Assembly: GCF_014649375.1 (NCBI RefSeq)
Contig: NZ_BMSX01000035.1
Location: 1-64,000, forward strand
Length of the DNA: 64,000 bases
Direction of reading: 5' to 3'
Origin: Streptomyces aurantiogriseus
GTDB taxonomy: Bacteria; Actinomycetota; Actinomycetes; Streptomycetales; Streptomycetaceae
Positions 32,642 to 41,884 of this stretch are shown piece by piece. The position numbers were made by a program, and so were the translations under genes. The notes under the pieces were generated by a model. It saw nothing but the letters and a program-made list of their open reading frames with translations, was not told where the DNA came from and searched no databases. Position 1 is the stretch's first letter. The number at the start of each line of letters is the position of its first letter.

Positions 32642-32767
32642 GATTCTCCGAATCAAGGGTGAGCCTGCACGATGGGGGGTTCGGGACAGCAAAGGCGGCA
32701 CACCGGATTCCAGCGGGCACGGATCACCGCGGAACGCCGATTAAAGCGCTTGTTCGAAACGCCTTGA

Positions 32768-32797
32768 AAGGTAGTGGCGTTATTACTGACTGGTCAA
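32768..32797 (-). promoter_or_regulatory. Candidate promoter of the PKS operon
   Basis: On the minus strand TTGACC (32797-32792), an 18-bp spacer and TACCTT (32773-32768) precede PKS1 by about 125 bp. The palindrome TGACTGGTCA (32787-32796) overlaps the -35 box and could bind a regulator. Confidence 0.5.
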
Positions 32798-32935
32798 CGT
32801 TTCATCGACCCGTCGGTATCCGGTCGCATTGATTCGGTCAGGCGTCGGGATATGGCCAGGGTGGAGGAAAACGGATCAATTGCTTTGCGGGACAGCCTTG
32901 TTCACCCTCGTCTCACGTTGTTGAAACATGCACGA

Positions 32936-32958
32936 CCGAAGGAAATGGGTTCCTTTGG
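32936..32958. promoter_or_regulatory. Near-perfect 23-bp palindrome upstream of the PKS operon
   Basis: CCGAAGGAA, ATGGG, TTCCTTTGG: 9-bp arms with one mismatch. It lies about 300 bp upstream of PKS1 in a stretch (32740-33010) that is clearly richer in A/T than its surroundings. I see no convincing gene in 32642-33343; the stretch seems to be regulatory DNA for the PKS operon and, at its right end, for the tRNA. Confidence 0.4.
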
Positions 32959-33343
32959 ACCGCATGTCCGAAACGGCAGTCTATATTTTCGGCGCCGCGT
33001 GGACGTCGGGGAAATTCTGTGTGTCGGCGCCGGAGTGACCGGGAAGGCCTTGTTGACGGATCGCGCGGACGTCTCACCCCGCGGCCGTCGTTTCCGGCGG
33101 TCGACGTCCTCACCGCCGCCCTCGAGGGCGGGCCACTCGCGGCCCAACCCACCGACTTGTCCGTCGAGTTGCAGGAACGAGACTCCACCGCACCCGTGCG
33201 CGCCCGCGACACCACGAAGGGCCGACGGCCAGGACATCCCGCGTGGACGGCCGGGCCCGTCCCGCCGGGCCCGGCCCCGGCACCCTTACGCGTACGGTAG
33301 GGTTTACCTGCGTGTTCCGGCGGTCCACCGTCGCGGAGCGCGA

Positions 33344-33417
<74 letters not shown>

Positions 33418-33435
33418 CGAGAAGGACAGCCCGAA

Positions 33436-33463
33436 GGCCGGGCCGGAGCAATCCGGCCCGGCC
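33436..33463 (+). terminator. tRNA-Pro terminator
   Basis: A perfect 12-bp stem, GGCCGGGCCGGA/TCCGGCCCGGCC, closed by a GCAA tetraloop and followed by TCTCGTGTCTTC. Confidence 0.85.
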
Positions 33464-33592
33464 TCTCGTGTCTTCGGGGACCGGTCGGCCCGCCGCGGAG
33501 GGCGACCGGACGGAGGAACAGCCCGGGCGGGAGCGGAGAAACGCCGCGAGGGTCCTTCCGGGCATCCTGCGCACCGGTGACACTCCCGGATC

Positions 33593-35389
33593 ATGGACAT
33601 TCTGCTCGTGGTGAGCGCGTTCAACAGCCTGTCCCAGCGCGTGTACGCCGAACTGTCCGACCTGGGGCACCGGGTGGACGCCGTACTCGCCTCCCACGGC
33701 GCGGCCGCGATCCGCACCGCCGTCCACGAGGTAAGCCCGGAGCTGATCATCGCGCCGATGCTCAGGACGGCGCTGCCCGAGGACATCTGGTGCGAGCACA
33801 CCTGCCTCATCGTGCACCCCGGGCCACCCGGGGACCGCGGTCCGTCGTCCCTGGACTGGGCCATCGCCCAGGACGCGCCACGGTGGGGGGTGACGGTCCT
33901 GCAGGCCGAGGCGGCGATGGACGCCGGCCCCGTCTGGGCGACGGTGCCGTTCGACGTGCCGCCGGTGGGCAAGAGCGACCTGTACCGCAACGAGGTCTCC
34001 GACGCCGCCGTCGCCGCCGTCCTGCTGGCCGTACGGCGGTACGGCGACGGCTCGTTCAAACCGCAGCCGCAGAACGACCCGTCGGTCCAGGTGGTCTGGC
34101 GCGACCCCTTCCGCCAGGAGCTGCGGCGGATCGACTGGGAGCACGACAGCACCGAGACGGTGCTGCGCAAGCTGCGCGGGGCCGACTCGCAGCCGGGAGT
34201 GCTCGACGAGGTCCTCGGCCTGGAGGTGTACCTGCACGGCGGGCACCCCGAGGACCGACTGCGCGGACGCCCCGGAGAACTGCTCGCCACGCGCGCGGGC
34301 GCAGTGTGCCGGGCCACCCGTGACGGCGCCGTCTGGATCCCCGAGTTCAGACCGCGCAAGGCCACCGGTGATCACGCGCCCTTCCGGCGCCCGGCGGCCT
34401 CCGTGCTCGCCTCGATCCCGGCTGCGTCCCGCCCGCAGGGCCCCGTTCCCGGCGTCCGGTCGCCGGAGGGCGGCCTCCTCCCTGCTGCCGGTGACCGGCC
34501 GCCGTGGCTGCCGGAGGTGGCGGCCGCGCCGCAGCCCGCCGACGGACGGCGGACCTGGACCGACATCCGCTACCGGCAGAGCGGCGACGTCGGGTTCCTG
34601 GCCTTCTCGTTCCCCGGCGGGGCCATGAGCACCGACCAGTGCCGCAGGCTGCTCGCCGCGTACCGGTACGCCCTCGCCCGCCCCACCTCGGTGCTGGTGC
34701 TCGGCGGTGCCCGCGACTTCTTCTCCAACGGCATCCATCTGAACGTCATCGAGGCCTCCGCCGACCCGGCCGCGGAGTCCTGGACCAACCTCAACGCCAT
34801 GAACGACCTGGTCGAGGCGGTACTGCGCACCACCGACCGGCTGGTGGTCGCGGCCCTCGGCGGCAACGCGGCGGCGGGCGGGGTCATGCTGGCCCTCGCC
34901 GCCGACGAGGTGTGGTGCCGCACCGGCGCCGTCCTCAATCCGCACTACCGGCGGATGGGCCTGTACGGGTCGGAGTTCTGGACGTACACGCTGCCGCGCC
35001 GGGTGGGTCCCGAGACGGCCGAGCGGCTGACGGCCGGGGCGCTGCCGGTGAGCGCCGCGACAGCCGCCGGGATCGGGCTGGTGGACCGTCCGGTGCCTGT
35101 CGCCGCACAGGAGTTCACCGCCGAGGTGGACCGGCTGGCGACGGCGCTCGCCGCCGCCCCGGACCTCGGACGGCGGATCGCGGCCAAGGCGGCGGCACGC
35201 CGACGCGACGAGGCGGTCCGGCCGCTCGCGGAGTACCGCCGGGAGGAACTGGCCCTCATGCGCGGAGTCTTCTTCGACCCGGACGCCCCCTACCACGCCC
35301 TGCGCTCCGCCTTCGTCCGCAAGACGCCCAGCGGCTCCGCCCGGCCCCTGGCCCCGGTCGGCGAGACCGTCACCGGAGGCAGCCGGTGA
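33593..35389 (+). CDS. hypX: Hydrogenase maturation protein HypX/HoxX
   Basis: A 598-residue fusion of a formyltransferase-like N-terminal half (to about 270; MDILLVVSAFNSLSQRVY, VHPGPPGDRGPSSLDWAI) and an enoyl-CoA-hydratase-like C-terminal half (from about 320; FLAFSFPGG, GARDFFSNGIHLNVIEAS, GGNAAAGGVMLALAADEVW). HypX makes the CO ligand of the Ni-Fe centre from a formyl-tetrahydrofolate-derived one-carbon unit when oxygen is present. That suits an aerobic hydrogenase. It is the first plus-strand maturation gene and overlaps the protease gene. No good ribosome site precedes the ATG. Confidence 0.92.
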   Translation: MDILLVVSAFNSLSQRVYAELSDLGHRVDAVLASHGAAAIRTAVHEVSPELIIAPMLRTALPEDIWCEHTCLIVHPGPPGDRGPSSLDWAIAQDAPRWGVTVLQAEAAMDAGPVWATVPFDVPPVGKSDLYRNEVSDAAVAAVLLAVRRYGDGSFKPQPQNDPSVQVVWRDPFRQELRRIDWEHDSTETVLRKLRGADSQPGVLDEVLGLEVYLHGGHPEDRLRGRPGELLATRAGAVCRATRDGAVWIPEFRPRKATGDHAPFRRPAASVLASIPAASRPQGPVPGVRSPEGGLLPAAGDRPPWLPEVAAAPQPADGRRTWTDIRYRQSGDVGFLAFSFPGGAMSTDQCRRLLAAYRYALARPTSVLVLGGARDFFSNGIHLNVIEASADPAAESWTNLNAMNDLVEAVLRTTDRLVVAALGGNAAAGGVMLALAADEVWCRTGAVLNPHYRRMGLYGSEFWTYTLPRRVGPETAERLTAGALPVSAATAAGIGLVDRPVPVAAQEFTAEVDRLATALAAAPDLGRRIAAKAAARRRDEAVRPLAEYRREELALMRGVFFDPDAPYHALRSAFVRKTPSGSARPLAPVGETVTGGSR

Positions 35390-35979
35390 GCGCTCCCACT
35401 CCCCGCCTTCTGGTGGCGGGCGTCGGCAACATCTTCCTCGCGGACGACGCCTTCGGCCCCGAGGTGATCCGCGCCCTCGACAGCCGCCCGCTGCCGCCCG
35501 GCGTACGGGTCAAGGACTTCGGCATCCGCGGCCTGGACCTCGCCTACGAGCTGCTGGACGGCTACCGCACCGCGGTCCTGGTCGACGCGGCTCCACGCGG
35601 ACACCGGCCCGGCACCCTGTCCCTGGTCGAACCGGACCTCCCCGAAGCCACGGCCGCAGCCCCGCCCGAGGCCCACGGCATGGACCCGGCCCGGGTGCTG
35701 GCCCTCGCCGCGCACCTGGGCGACGGGCCGCTGCCACGCGTCCTGCTGCTGGCCTGCGAACCCCTGGTGCGGCCGACCGGCGACGAGGACGTCCTCGCCG
35801 GGCTCAGCGCGCCCGTGCGGGAGGCGGTCGAGCGGGCCGTCACGGCGCTGCACACGATGGTCCCGGCCCTGCTCGCCGACCCCGCGGCCACCCCGCCGTT
35901 GGGCCGCCCGGAGGAATCCCCCGACCCGTGCCCGGCCGGTCTCCCACCGGGGGCGGCCGACGGCACACAGGATCGGTAG
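35386..35979 (+). CDS. Hydrogenase maturation endopeptidase (HyaD/HycI family)
   Basis: A 197-residue protease that clips the C-terminal tail of the large subunit after nickel insertion. The N-terminus VAGVGNIFLADDAFGPEVIR carries the acidic Ni-sensing residue, the second Asp lies in LVDAAPRG and the His in EAHGMDPARVL. It starts with GTG overlapping the hypX stop. The large subunit in this window ends CGVHMYLG with about 20 residues after the His, so it has a tail to remove. The Pro/Gly-rich C-terminal 35 residues are longer than usual. Confidence 0.9.
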   Translation: MSAPTPRLLVAGVGNIFLADDAFGPEVIRALDSRPLPPGVRVKDFGIRGLDLAYELLDGYRTAVLVDAAPRGHRPGTLSLVEPDLPEATAAAPPEAHGMDPARVLALAAHLGDGPLPRVLLLACEPLVRPTGDEDVLAGLSAPVREAVERAVTALHTMVPALLADPAATPPLGRPEESPDPCPAGLPPGAADGTQDR

Positions 35980-36126
35980 CGGTCCGCGGCTCGCCCCTCC
36001 CGGTCCGCCCCGACCACCCGGCCCGTCCGCGGCCGCGGGCCACCCCCCACCTTCCACAGCGGGCGGCCCGGCCCGTAGCCCGGTCCGTCCCCTCCAGCCC
36101 CGTCCCGACCCTGAGGAGCGGCCCGC

Positions 36127-36882
36127 ATGTGTCAGTCCACCGACGTCAGACAGGCCGTCCTCGCGAAGAACGACGGCCTGGCCACCGCCTTGCGCGACGA
36201 CCTCACGCGGCGGGGCGTCACCGTGGTCAACCTGCTCTCCAGCCCCGGCAGCGGCAAGACGGAGCTGCTCGGGAGGGTGCTGGCCGAGGCGGTGCGGCGC
36301 GGCATCCCGGTCGCCGCGCTCACCGCCGACCTCGCCACGGAGAACGACGCCCGCCGGCTGGCCCGTTCAGGAGCCCCGGTGAAGCAGCTGCTGACCGACG
36401 GACTGTGCCATCTGGAGGCCCGTCAGGTGCGCGGCCACCTCGAGGGATGGCTGCCCGAGGACGCCGAGCTGCTCTTCGTGGAGAACGTCGGCAACCTCGT
36501 CTGCCCGGCGTCCTACGACCTCGGTGAGACCCTGCGGATCGTGCTGATGGCGGTGACCGAGGGCGAGGACAAGCCGCTCAAGTACCCGACCGCCTTCGGC
36601 TCCGCCCATCTGGTGGCGCTCACCAAGACCGACCTGGCCGAGCCCGCCGGCTTCGACGAGGCCGCCTTCCACACCCATGTGCACCAGGTCAATCCGGGTG
36701 TGGAGATCGTACGGTCCTGCGCGCGCACCGGCGACGGCGTCGACACCGTCCTGGAACGCGCCCTCGCCGCACGGGACGGCGTGCCCGTGCACCGGCCTCC
36801 CCTCACACCCACCCCGCACGTCCACGGGCCCGACGGTGCCGCGGCCCCGCACCCGCACGTCACGTCCGCCCCCGCCTCGTGA
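36127..36882 (+). CDS. hypB: Hydrogenase nickel incorporation GTPase HypB
   Basis: A 251-residue SIMIBI GTPase that drives nickel insertion with HypA. The P-loop is SSPGSGKT near residue 38, with LFVENVGNLVCPASYDLGE and LTKTDLAEP as the later G motifs. The N-terminal CxxCGC nickel site of some HypB proteins is missing; the protein starts MCQSTDV. Instead a His-rich tail (PHVHGPDGAAAPHPHV) at the C-terminus may store nickel. GAGGAG precedes the ATG. It is coupled to hypF by a 4-base overlap. The 147-bp gap upstream shows no gene. Confidence 0.93.
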   Translation: MCQSTDVRQAVLAKNDGLATALRDDLTRRGVTVVNLLSSPGSGKTELLGRVLAEAVRRGIPVAALTADLATENDARRLARSGAPVKQLLTDGLCHLEARQVRGHLEGWLPEDAELLFVENVGNLVCPASYDLGETLRIVLMAVTEGEDKPLKYPTAFGSAHLVALTKTDLAEPAGFDEAAFHTHVHQVNPGVEIVRSCARTGDGVDTVLERALAARDGVPVHRPPLTPTPHVHGPDGAAAPHPHVTSAPAS

Positions 36883-39260
36883 CCGCGCCCGCCACCGCGG
36901 CGGTGCGCCGCCGCATCACCGTGCGGGGCACCGTGCAGGGCGTGGGATTCCGCCCGTACGTGCACCGCCTGGCCGCCGACCTCGCACTGGCCGGGTTCGT
37001 CAGCAACACCGCACAGGGGGTGCTGATCGAGGTGGAGGGGCCGCCCACAGGCGTCGAGCGGTTCTGCTCCCGGCTGGCCCAGGAGCCGCCGCCGCTGGCC
37101 GCCGTGACCGGTGTCGGCGTGCAGGACGTTCCCGCCACGGGCGCCGCCGAAGGCTTCACCATCCGGCCCTCCGAGCAGTCACCCGGACGCACCCAGCTCC
37201 CGCCCGACACCGCGACCTGCGCCGACTGCCTGCGTGAGCTGGCCGACCCGGCCGACCGCCGCCACCGGCACCCGTTCGTCACCTGCACCCACTGCGGTCC
37301 CCGCTTCACCATCGCCACGGCCCTGCCGTACGACCGGGCCGCCACGACCATGGCGGACTTCCCGATGTGTACCGCCTGCGCGCAGGAGTACGGCGACCCC
37401 GGCGACCGGCGCTTCCACGCCCAGCCCGTGGCCTGTCGGGACTGCGGGCCCCGGCTGCGCCTGGTGCCCGCCGCCGGCACCGGTGTCCGCCCGGCGCGGG
37501 ACGCGGATGCCCTGGCGGCGGCCCGCGGGCTGCTGGCCGCCGGGCGGATCGTCGCCGTGAAGGGCGTCGGCGGCTACCACCTGGCGTGCGACGCCAGCGA
37601 CGAGCGGGCCGTCGCCGCGCTGCGCTCCCGCAAGGCGCGGGGCGGCAAGCCGTTCGCGGTGATGTGCGCCGACCTGCCGACCGTGCGGCGCATCGCCCGG
37701 CTCTCCGACGGCGAACGGGCGGCGCTCACCAGCCCCCGGCGCCCCATCGTGCTGCTGCGCCGACGCACCGAACCGGACGGCCTCCGGCTCGCGGACGGGG
37801 TGTGTCCGGGCAGCCCGCACCTCGGCGTGCTGCTGCCGTACACCCCGGTGCACACCCTGCTGTTCGGACTGCCCGGCGATCCTCCGGGCCCTCGCGCGCT
37901 CGTCATGACCAGCGGCAACCGCTCCGGCGAGCCGATCGTCACGGACGACGACGAGGCCCTGACCCGGCTGGCGGAGGTGGCCGACGCCTGGCTCGTCCAC
38001 GACCGTGGCATCGCCTCGCCCTGCGACGACTCGCTGCTGCGGGTGCGCCCCGACGGAACAGAGCAGGTGCTGCGCCGCTCCCGCGGCTACGTGCCCCGCC
38101 CGCTGCGGCTCCCGCTGGCGGTCCGCCCGGCGCTCGCCGTGGGCGGCGACCTGAAGAACGCGCTCTGCCTCGGCGACGGCGACCACGCCTGGTTCGGCCC
38201 GCACATCGGCGACCTGGGCGACCTGGCCGCCCTGGAGGCCGCCGGGCGCGCGGAGCGGCACCTGCGGCGCCTGACCGGCGTCACCCCCGCACTCGTCGCC
38301 GCCGACCAGCACCCGGGCTACCACTCCACCCGATGGGCCCGCCGCCGCGCCGAAGAACTGGCGCGGACGCGGCCCGTACTCGTGCAGCACCATCACGCGC
38401 ACATCGCCTCGGCGATGGCCGAAGCCGGCCTCGACGGCACCACCCCCGTGATCGGCGTCGCCTTCGACGGCACCGGATACGGCGACGACGGCACGGTCTG
38501 GGGCGGCGAGGTGCTGCTCGCCGACTACGCCGGCTACCGGCGTTTCGCCCATCTGACCCCGGCCCCGCTGCCCGGCGGGGACGCGGCCGTCGCCAACCCC
38601 TGCCGCGCGGCACTGGCCCGGCTGTGGGCCGCGGGCCTGCCGTGGGACCTCGGGCTGCCCAGCGTCGCCGCCTGCTCACGCGAGGAACTGACCCTGCTGG
38701 GACGGCAGTTGGTGAGCGAGGTCGCGTGTGTGCCCACATCGAGCATGGGGCGGCTCTTCGATGCCGTGTCCTCCCTGGCGGGCGTGTGCCACCGCGTGGC
38801 GTACGAGGCGCAGGCCGCGCTGGAGCTGGAGGCCGCGGCCGCCGGCGCGTGGGACGCGGACACGGCGACGTACGCCTTCGGGTTCGCGGCCGCAGGCGGC
38901 CCCGTGCGCTGCGATCCCGCGCCGGTGCTGCGCGCCCTCGTCACCGATCTGCGCCGCGGCACCCCGGCGCCGGTGCTCGCGGCCCGGTTCCACCGGGGCG
39001 TCGCCGGGGCCGTCGCCGAGATCTGCCGGAGGGCGCGCCGCGCCACCGGACTGGCCACCGTCGCCCTGACCGGCGGCGTGTTCACCAACGGCCTGCTGGA
39101 GCAGGAGTGCACGGCACTGCTGGCCGCGGACGGCTTCACGGTGCTCCGCCACGGCGAGGTACCGCCCGGCGACGGGGGACTGGCCCTCGGTCAGCTCGTG
39201 GTCGCGGCCCGGGTGCGGCACGAGGAAACGACAACCGCACACAGCGACGAGACGGAGTGA
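36879..39260 (+). CDS. hypF: Carbamoyltransferase HypF
   Basis: A 793-residue enzyme that turns carbamoyl phosphate into the thiocyanate precursor of the CN ligands. Domains in order are acylphosphatase (about 10-95, GTVQGVGFRPYVHRLA), a double zinc finger (about 108-195, CADCL, CTHCGPRF, CTACAQEY, CRDCGPRL), a YrdC-like domain (about 205-390, GVGGYHLACDA, KPFAVMC) and a Kae1-like domain (about 415-780, QHHHAHIASAMAEAGL, AFDGTGYGDDGTVWGGE). It is full length. The GTG start overlaps hypB, and hypC follows 3 bp later. Confidence 0.95.
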   Translation: MTAPATAAVRRRITVRGTVQGVGFRPYVHRLAADLALAGFVSNTAQGVLIEVEGPPTGVERFCSRLAQEPPPLAAVTGVGVQDVPATGAAEGFTIRPSEQSPGRTQLPPDTATCADCLRELADPADRRHRHPFVTCTHCGPRFTIATALPYDRAATTMADFPMCTACAQEYGDPGDRRFHAQPVACRDCGPRLRLVPAAGTGVRPARDADALAAARGLLAAGRIVAVKGVGGYHLACDASDERAVAALRSRKARGGKPFAVMCADLPTVRRIARLSDGERAALTSPRRPIVLLRRRTEPDGLRLADGVCPGSPHLGVLLPYTPVHTLLFGLPGDPPGPRALVMTSGNRSGEPIVTDDDEALTRLAEVADAWLVHDRGIASPCDDSLLRVRPDGTEQVLRRSRGYVPRPLRLPLAVRPALAVGGDLKNALCLGDGDHAWFGPHIGDLGDLAALEAAGRAERHLRRLTGVTPALVAADQHPGYHSTRWARRRAEELARTRPVLVQHHHAHIASAMAEAGLDGTTPVIGVAFDGTGYGDDGTVWGGEVLLADYAGYRRFAHLTPAPLPGGDAAVANPCRAALARLWAAGLPWDLGLPSVAACSREELTLLGRQLVSEVACVPTSSMGRLFDAVSSLAGVCHRVAYEAQAALELEAAAAGAWDADTATYAFGFAAAGGPVRCDPAPVLRALVTDLRRGTPAPVLAARFHRGVAGAVAEICRRARRATGLATVALTGGVFTNGLLEQECTALLAADGFTVLRHGEVPPGDGGLALGQLVVAARVRHEETTTAHSDETE

Positions 39261-39263
39261 CCC

Positions 39264-39599
39264 ATGTGTCTGGCAGTGCCCGGCAGAGTCGTGGCCATCG
39301 ACGACCGTGCCGACCCGCTCACCGGGACGATCGACTTCGGGGGCGTGCAGAAACAGGTGTGCCTGGAGTACGTGCCCGACGTGCGGGTCGGGGAGTACGT
39401 CATCGTCCACGTCGGGTTCGCCCTCCAGAAGCTCGACGAGGAGTCGGCCCGGGCGTCCCTGGAGCTCTTCGAGCAACTGGGGCTGCTGGAGGAGGAGTTC
39501 GGCGACGCCTGGCAGCAGGCGGCGCAGCAGGCCGGGAGCGAGGCCCCGCACGCCCCCGCCGGCGTCGAGCGCGGGGAGAGCGGGAGCTCGGCCCGGTGA
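39264..39599 (+). CDS. hypC: Hydrogenase assembly chaperone HypC
   Basis: A 111-residue HypC/HupF chaperone that carries the Fe(CN)2CO group with HypD to the large subunit. It begins MCLAVPGRVV with the essential N-terminal Cys. The core GTIDFGGVQKQVCLEYVPDV and VIVHVGFALQKLDEE is standard. The C-terminal 30 residues are a Gln/Ala/Gly-rich extension beyond the usual length of about 80. It overlaps the hypD start (GTGA). Confidence 0.95.
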   Translation: MCLAVPGRVVAIDDRADPLTGTIDFGGVQKQVCLEYVPDVRVGEYVIVHVGFALQKLDEESARASLELFEQLGLLEEEFGDAWQQAAQQAGSEAPHAPAGVERGESGSSAR

Positions 39600-40738
39600 A
39601 GTACATCGACGAGTTCAACGACCCGGACCTGGCCCGGCGGCTGCTGGACGAGATCCGCGCGACGGTCACCCGGCCGTGGGCGCTGATGGAGGTGTGCGGC
39701 GGCCAGACCCACTCGATCATCCGGCACGGCATCGACCAGTTGCTGCCGGACGAGGTCGAGCTGATCCACGGGCCCGGCTGCCCCGTGTGCGTCACCCCGC
39801 TGGAGATGATCGACAAGGCGCTGGAGATCGCTTCCCGCCCCGAGGTCGTCTTCTGCTCGTTCGGCGACATGCTGCGGGTGCCGGGCACCGGCCGGGACCT
39901 GTTCCGGGTCAAGGGCGAGGGCGGCGACGTCCGCGTGGTGTACTCCCCGCTCGACGCGCTCCGGCTCGCCCGCCGGCACCCGGACCGCGAGGTGGTGTTC
40001 TTCGCCATCGGCTTCGAGACCACCGCGCCCGCCAACGCGATGGCCGTCCACCAGGCCCGCCGCCTCGGCGTCGGCAACTTCAGCCTGCTGGTGTCCCATG
40101 TGCGCGTCCCGCCCGCCGTCGAGGCCGTCATGACCGCCCCCGCCTGCCGGGTGCAGGGCTTCCTGGCCGCCGGGCACGTGTGCAGCGTGATGGGCACGGC
40201 CGAATACCCGGACCTGGCCGAACGCCACCGGGTACCGATCGTGGTGACCGGCTTCGAACCGCTGGACATCCTCGAAGGCATCCGCCTCGCGGTCCACCAG
40301 CTGGAGCGCGGCGAGCACCGCGTGGAGAACGCCTACGCCCGCGCCGTGCGCCCGGAGGGCAACCCGGCCGCGCTACGCATGATCGAGGAGGTCTTCGAGG
40401 TCACCGACCGGTCCTGGCGCGGCATCGGCCGCATCCCCGCCAGCGGCTGGCGACTCACGGACGCCTACCGCGCCTTCGACGCCGAGCACCGCTTCGACGT
40501 CACCGGCATCCGCACCGAGGAACCCGCGGTCTGCCGCAGCGGCGAGGTGCTCCAGGGGCTGATCAAGCCCACCGAGTGCCCCGCGTTCGGCACCGACTGC
40601 ACCCCGCGCACCCCGCTCGGCGCCACCATGGTCTCCAGCGAGGGCGCCTGCGCGGCCTACTACCTGTACCGCCGGATGGACGGCCCGGCCCCGCGGGGCT
40701 CCCGGGCCCCGCAGGAGGAGATGAACCCCGTTGGCTGA
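39596..40738 (+). CDS. hypD: Hydrogenase maturation protein HypD
   Basis: A 380-residue iron-sulfur protein, the scaffold on which the Fe(CN)2CO unit is built. Conserved motifs are MEVCGGQTHSIIRHGID (active-site Cys), IHGPGCPVCVTP, FFAIGFETTAPANA and FLAAGHVCSVMG, with the cluster cysteines in TECPAFGTDCTPRTPLGA. The GTG start gives VKYIDEFNDPDLARRL, the normal N-terminus. It overlaps hypC by 4 bases and hypE by 8. Confidence 0.95.
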   Translation: MKYIDEFNDPDLARRLLDEIRATVTRPWALMEVCGGQTHSIIRHGIDQLLPDEVELIHGPGCPVCVTPLEMIDKALEIASRPEVVFCSFGDMLRVPGTGRDLFRVKGEGGDVRVVYSPLDALRLARRHPDREVVFFAIGFETTAPANAMAVHQARRLGVGNFSLLVSHVRVPPAVEAVMTAPACRVQGFLAAGHVCSVMGTAEYPDLAERHRVPIVVTGFEPLDILEGIRLAVHQLERGEHRVENAYARAVRPEGNPAALRMIEEVFEVTDRSWRGIGRIPASGWRLTDAYRAFDAEHRFDVTGIRTEEPAVCRSGEVLQGLIKPTECPAFGTDCTPRTPLGATMVSSEGACAAYYLYRRMDGPAPRGSRAPQEEMNPVG

Positions 40739-41807
40739 ACTCGCTGACCCCTCGGTCCTCGTCGACCCGGCGAACTGGACGTGCCCGGCCCCCCTGCGCG
40801 ACCAGCCGATCGTGGTGATGGGACACGGGGGAGGCGGCACCCTGTCCGCCGAACTGGTCGAGCAGGTCTTCACCCCCGCGTACGGCAACGCCACGCTCGC
40901 CGCGCTCGGTGACTCCGCGGTCCTCGACCTCGGCGGCGCCCGGCTGGCGTTCTCCACCGACTCCTACGTGGTCAGGCCGCTGTTCTTCCCCGGCGGCAGC
41001 CTCGGCGACCTCGCGGTCAACGGCACCGTCAACGACCTGGCGATGAGTGGCGCCCGGCCCGCCCATCTGTCCGCCGCGTTCGTCCTGGAGGAGGGCGTCG
41101 AGGTGGCCGTGGTCGAGCGGATCGCGCGCGCTCTCGGGCAGGCGGCCGAGGCCGCGGGGGTCACGGTGGTCACGGGAGACACCAAGGTGGTGGAGGCGGG
41201 GCACGGCGACGGCGTGTACGTCACCACCGCCGGGATCGGGCTCGTCCCCGACGGTGTGGACATCCGCCCACAGCGGGCGCGGCCGGGCGACGCCGTCATC
41301 GTCAGCGGCCCGATCGGCCTGCACGGCGTGGCGATCATGAGCGTACGAGAGGGCCTGGACTTCGGCGTCGAGGTGGCCAGCGACACGGCGCCCCTCGCCG
41401 ACCTGGTGGCGGCCGTGCTCGCGGCCACCGCCGACGTCCATGTGCTGCGCGACCCGACCCGGGGCGGGCTCGCCGCGTCGCTCAACGAGATCGCCCGCGC
41501 GTCCGGCACCGGCGTACGGCTGCGCGAGCGGGACGTGCCGGTGCCGGAGGCGGTCGCCAACGCCTGCGGTTTCCTGGGGCTGGACCCGCTGTACGTCGCC
41601 AACGAGGGCCGCCTGGTCGCCTTCGTACCCCGCCCGGCCGCCGACGAGGTCCTGGCGGCGATGCGCGCCCACCCGCGGGGCGCGGGCGCCGTGATCGTCG
41701 GCGAGTGCGTCGCCGAACACCCCGGCATGGTGGTGGTCTCCACCGGCCTGGGTGGCACCCGGGTGGTGGACATGCCCCTCGGAGAGCAGCTGCCGCGTAT
41801 CTGCTGA
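40731..41807 (+). CDS. hypE: Hydrogenase maturation protein HypE
   Basis: A 358-residue PurM-like ATPase that dehydrates a C-terminal thiocarboxamide to thiocyanate for CN delivery. It ends PRIC, whose final Cys carries the carbamoyl group. The N-terminus has VMGHGGGGTLSAELVEQVF and the middle VTGDTKVVEAGHGDGVYVTT and RDPTRGGLAASLNEIA. A TTG start inside the end of hypD is used, with GGAGG about 11 nt upstream. It is the last gene of the plus-strand maturation operon. Confidence 0.94.
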   Translation: MAELADPSVLVDPANWTCPAPLRDQPIVVMGHGGGGTLSAELVEQVFTPAYGNATLAALGDSAVLDLGGARLAFSTDSYVVRPLFFPGGSLGDLAVNGTVNDLAMSGARPAHLSAAFVLEEGVEVAVVERIARALGQAAEAAGVTVVTGDTKVVEAGHGDGVYVTTAGIGLVPDGVDIRPQRARPGDAVIVSGPIGLHGVAIMSVREGLDFGVEVASDTAPLADLVAAVLAATADVHVLRDPTRGGLAASLNEIARASGTGVRLRERDVPVPEAVANACGFLGLDPLYVANEGRLVAFVPRPAADEVLAAMRAHPRGAGAVIVGECVAEHPGMVVVSTGLGGTRVVDMPLGEQLPRIC

Positions 41808-41826
41808 CGCGTCCGGCACACGCCGA

Positions 41827-41871
41827 ACGGCCCTGACGGAGGGGTGACATCACCCGCACCGTCAGGGCCGT
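41827..41871. terminator. Bidirectional terminator between hypE and hypA
   Basis: A 13-bp perfect stem, ACGGCCCTGACGG/CCGTCAGGGCCGT, whose loop contains a nested GGGTG/CACCC hairpin. It sits between two convergent operons of the same hydrogenase locus. Confidence 0.85.
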
Positions 41872-41884
41872 ACCCGTCGGCCGG

